From the NCBI RefSeq assembly GCF_030435705.1, contig NZ_CP129382.1, forward strand, positions 2,970,501-3,034,500: a stretch of DNA of 64,000 nt. Reading direction: 5' to 3'. The DNA is from Rhizobium sp. SSA_523 (GTDB lineage Bacteria > Pseudomonadota > Alphaproteobacteria > Rhizobiales > Rhizobiaceae). This document shows, one piece after another, positions 63,557 to 64,000 of this stretch. Under the pieces are notes generated by a model. The model saw only the letters and a list, made by a program, of their open reading frames with translations. It did no database searches and had not been told where the DNA came from. Numbering within the stretch: position 1 is the first letter of the stretch; the number at the start of each line of letters is the position of its first letter. The translations under genes were made by a program, and so were the position numbers.

Positions 63557-64000
63557 CTATTGCGCCGCGGTGTGCAGCCGGAACTGCGCGACATCGATCC
63601 GCCCGGTCCGGAACCCGGCAGCGCAATAGTGCAGGTAATAATGCCACATGCGCAGGAAGCGCGGATCGAAGCCCATTGGCGCAATGGCCGACCAGGCTGA
63701 GCGGAAACGCCTGTCCCAATCCAAGAGGGTGCGTTCGTAATCGCGTCCGAAGCGGAAACAGTCGCTGACGCTCAAGCCCGCCGATCTGGCGAGCGTATCG
63801 AAACCGGAAAGGGTAGGCAGCATTCCGCCGGGGAAGATGTAGGTCTGGATGAAATCCGCGTGCCGCCGATAATGGTCGAAGCGGCTTTCATCGATCGTGA
63901 TGACCTGGATCATGGCCTGTCCCGAGGGTATCAGGAGCCGCCGCACCTGGTCAAAATAGATCGACCAGTGCTCCTCGCCGACAGCTTCGAACATCTCGAT
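63557..64000 (-). CDS. Cyclopropane-fatty-acid-synthase-like methyltransferase, C-terminal part
   Basis: Only the last 148 codons are in the window; the gene enters from the right edge. The visible part IEMFEAVGEEHWSIYFDQVR, then GGMLPTLSGFDTLARSAGLS and LRMWHYYLHYCAAGFRTGRI matches the C-terminal half of CFA synthase-type SAM-dependent methyltransferases, including the conserved E-A-V-G and the Y-L-x-Y-C-A-x-G-F end. It presumably modifies membrane lipid acyl chains. The SAM-binding loop lies outside the window. Confidence 0.85.
   Translation of the reverse strand: MEMFEAVGEEHWSIYFDQVRRLLIPSGQAMIQVITIDESRFDHYRRHADFIQTYIFPGGMLPTLSGFDTLARSAGLSVSDCFRFGRDYERTLLDWDRRFRSAWSAIAPMGFDPRFLRMWHYYLHYCAAGFRTGRIDVAQFRLHTAAQ

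Overview
The window looks like a chromosomal segment of a member of the Rhizobiaceae (alphaproteobacteria, order Hyphomicrobiales). Grounds are the high GC content, the family-specific genes (TIGR02300 protein next to the aroA/cmk locus, recF-moeB-GNAT cluster, kdsB-pheA pair, DUF6894 and PRC-barrel proteins), an alphaproteobacterial sigma-32 promoter in front of dnaKJ, EcfG-type general stress promoters, and an sRNA of the alpha-r14/NfeR1 type with anti-Shine-Dalgarno loops. The genus cannot be fixed from the sequence alone. All names rest on recognised motifs, length and context; no database was searched.

Layout. 1-4.3 kb: start of cmk, a half-length AroA-like gene, TIGR02300 gene, tRNA-Ala(GGC), small envelope proteins and a 3-methyladenine glycosylase. 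4.5-7.4 kb: kynU-kynA-kynB operon that turns tryptophan into anthranilate. 7.5-10.1 kb: DMT transporter, pheA and kdsB on the minus strand. 10.3-19.7 kb: membrane cytochrome c, AEC carrier, adenosine kinase, SH3 protein, 2-hydroxyacid dehydrogenase, DUF3833, then recF-moeB-GNAT, a small membrane protein, slyX and DUF924. 19.7-25.5 kb: dnaJ, dnaK and a class A penicillin-binding protein.

25.6-29.9 kb is a small accessory island bounded by two imperfect 63-bp direct repeats. It carries a tyrosine integrase and a probable excisionase, plus small regulatory-looking genes: a DUF6894 protein, a protein resembling sigma region 2 only, a single-domain response regulator and a cupin. 30.2-34.6 kb holds a GAF/GGDEF-like/EAL protein and a bacteriophytochrome histidine kinase. 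35-37.1 kb holds a stress-type ElaB/YqjD-like gene with an exact EcfG promoter, a YbaK-type gene, the sRNA and cspA.

37.5-50.4 kb: M20 dipeptidase, MarR regulator, polA, a DUF1045 gene, gpmA-dapB, an MsbA-like ABC exporter, glk, mgsA and a murein endopeptidase. 50.6-56.5 kb: yejABEF peptide importer operon. 56.5-64 kb: a small membrane gene with a second exact EcfG promoter, pncB, a glycine-zipper protein, a pseudouridine catabolism pair (HTH-PsuK kinase, PsuG) facing a nucleoside hydrolase, an SDR gene and the end of a cyclopropane-fatty-acid-synthase-like methyltransferase.

Most of the window is housekeeping. The parts that merit attention are the NfeR1-like sRNA, the half-AroA gene, the 4.3-kb island, and three very short genes below normal annotation cut-offs.
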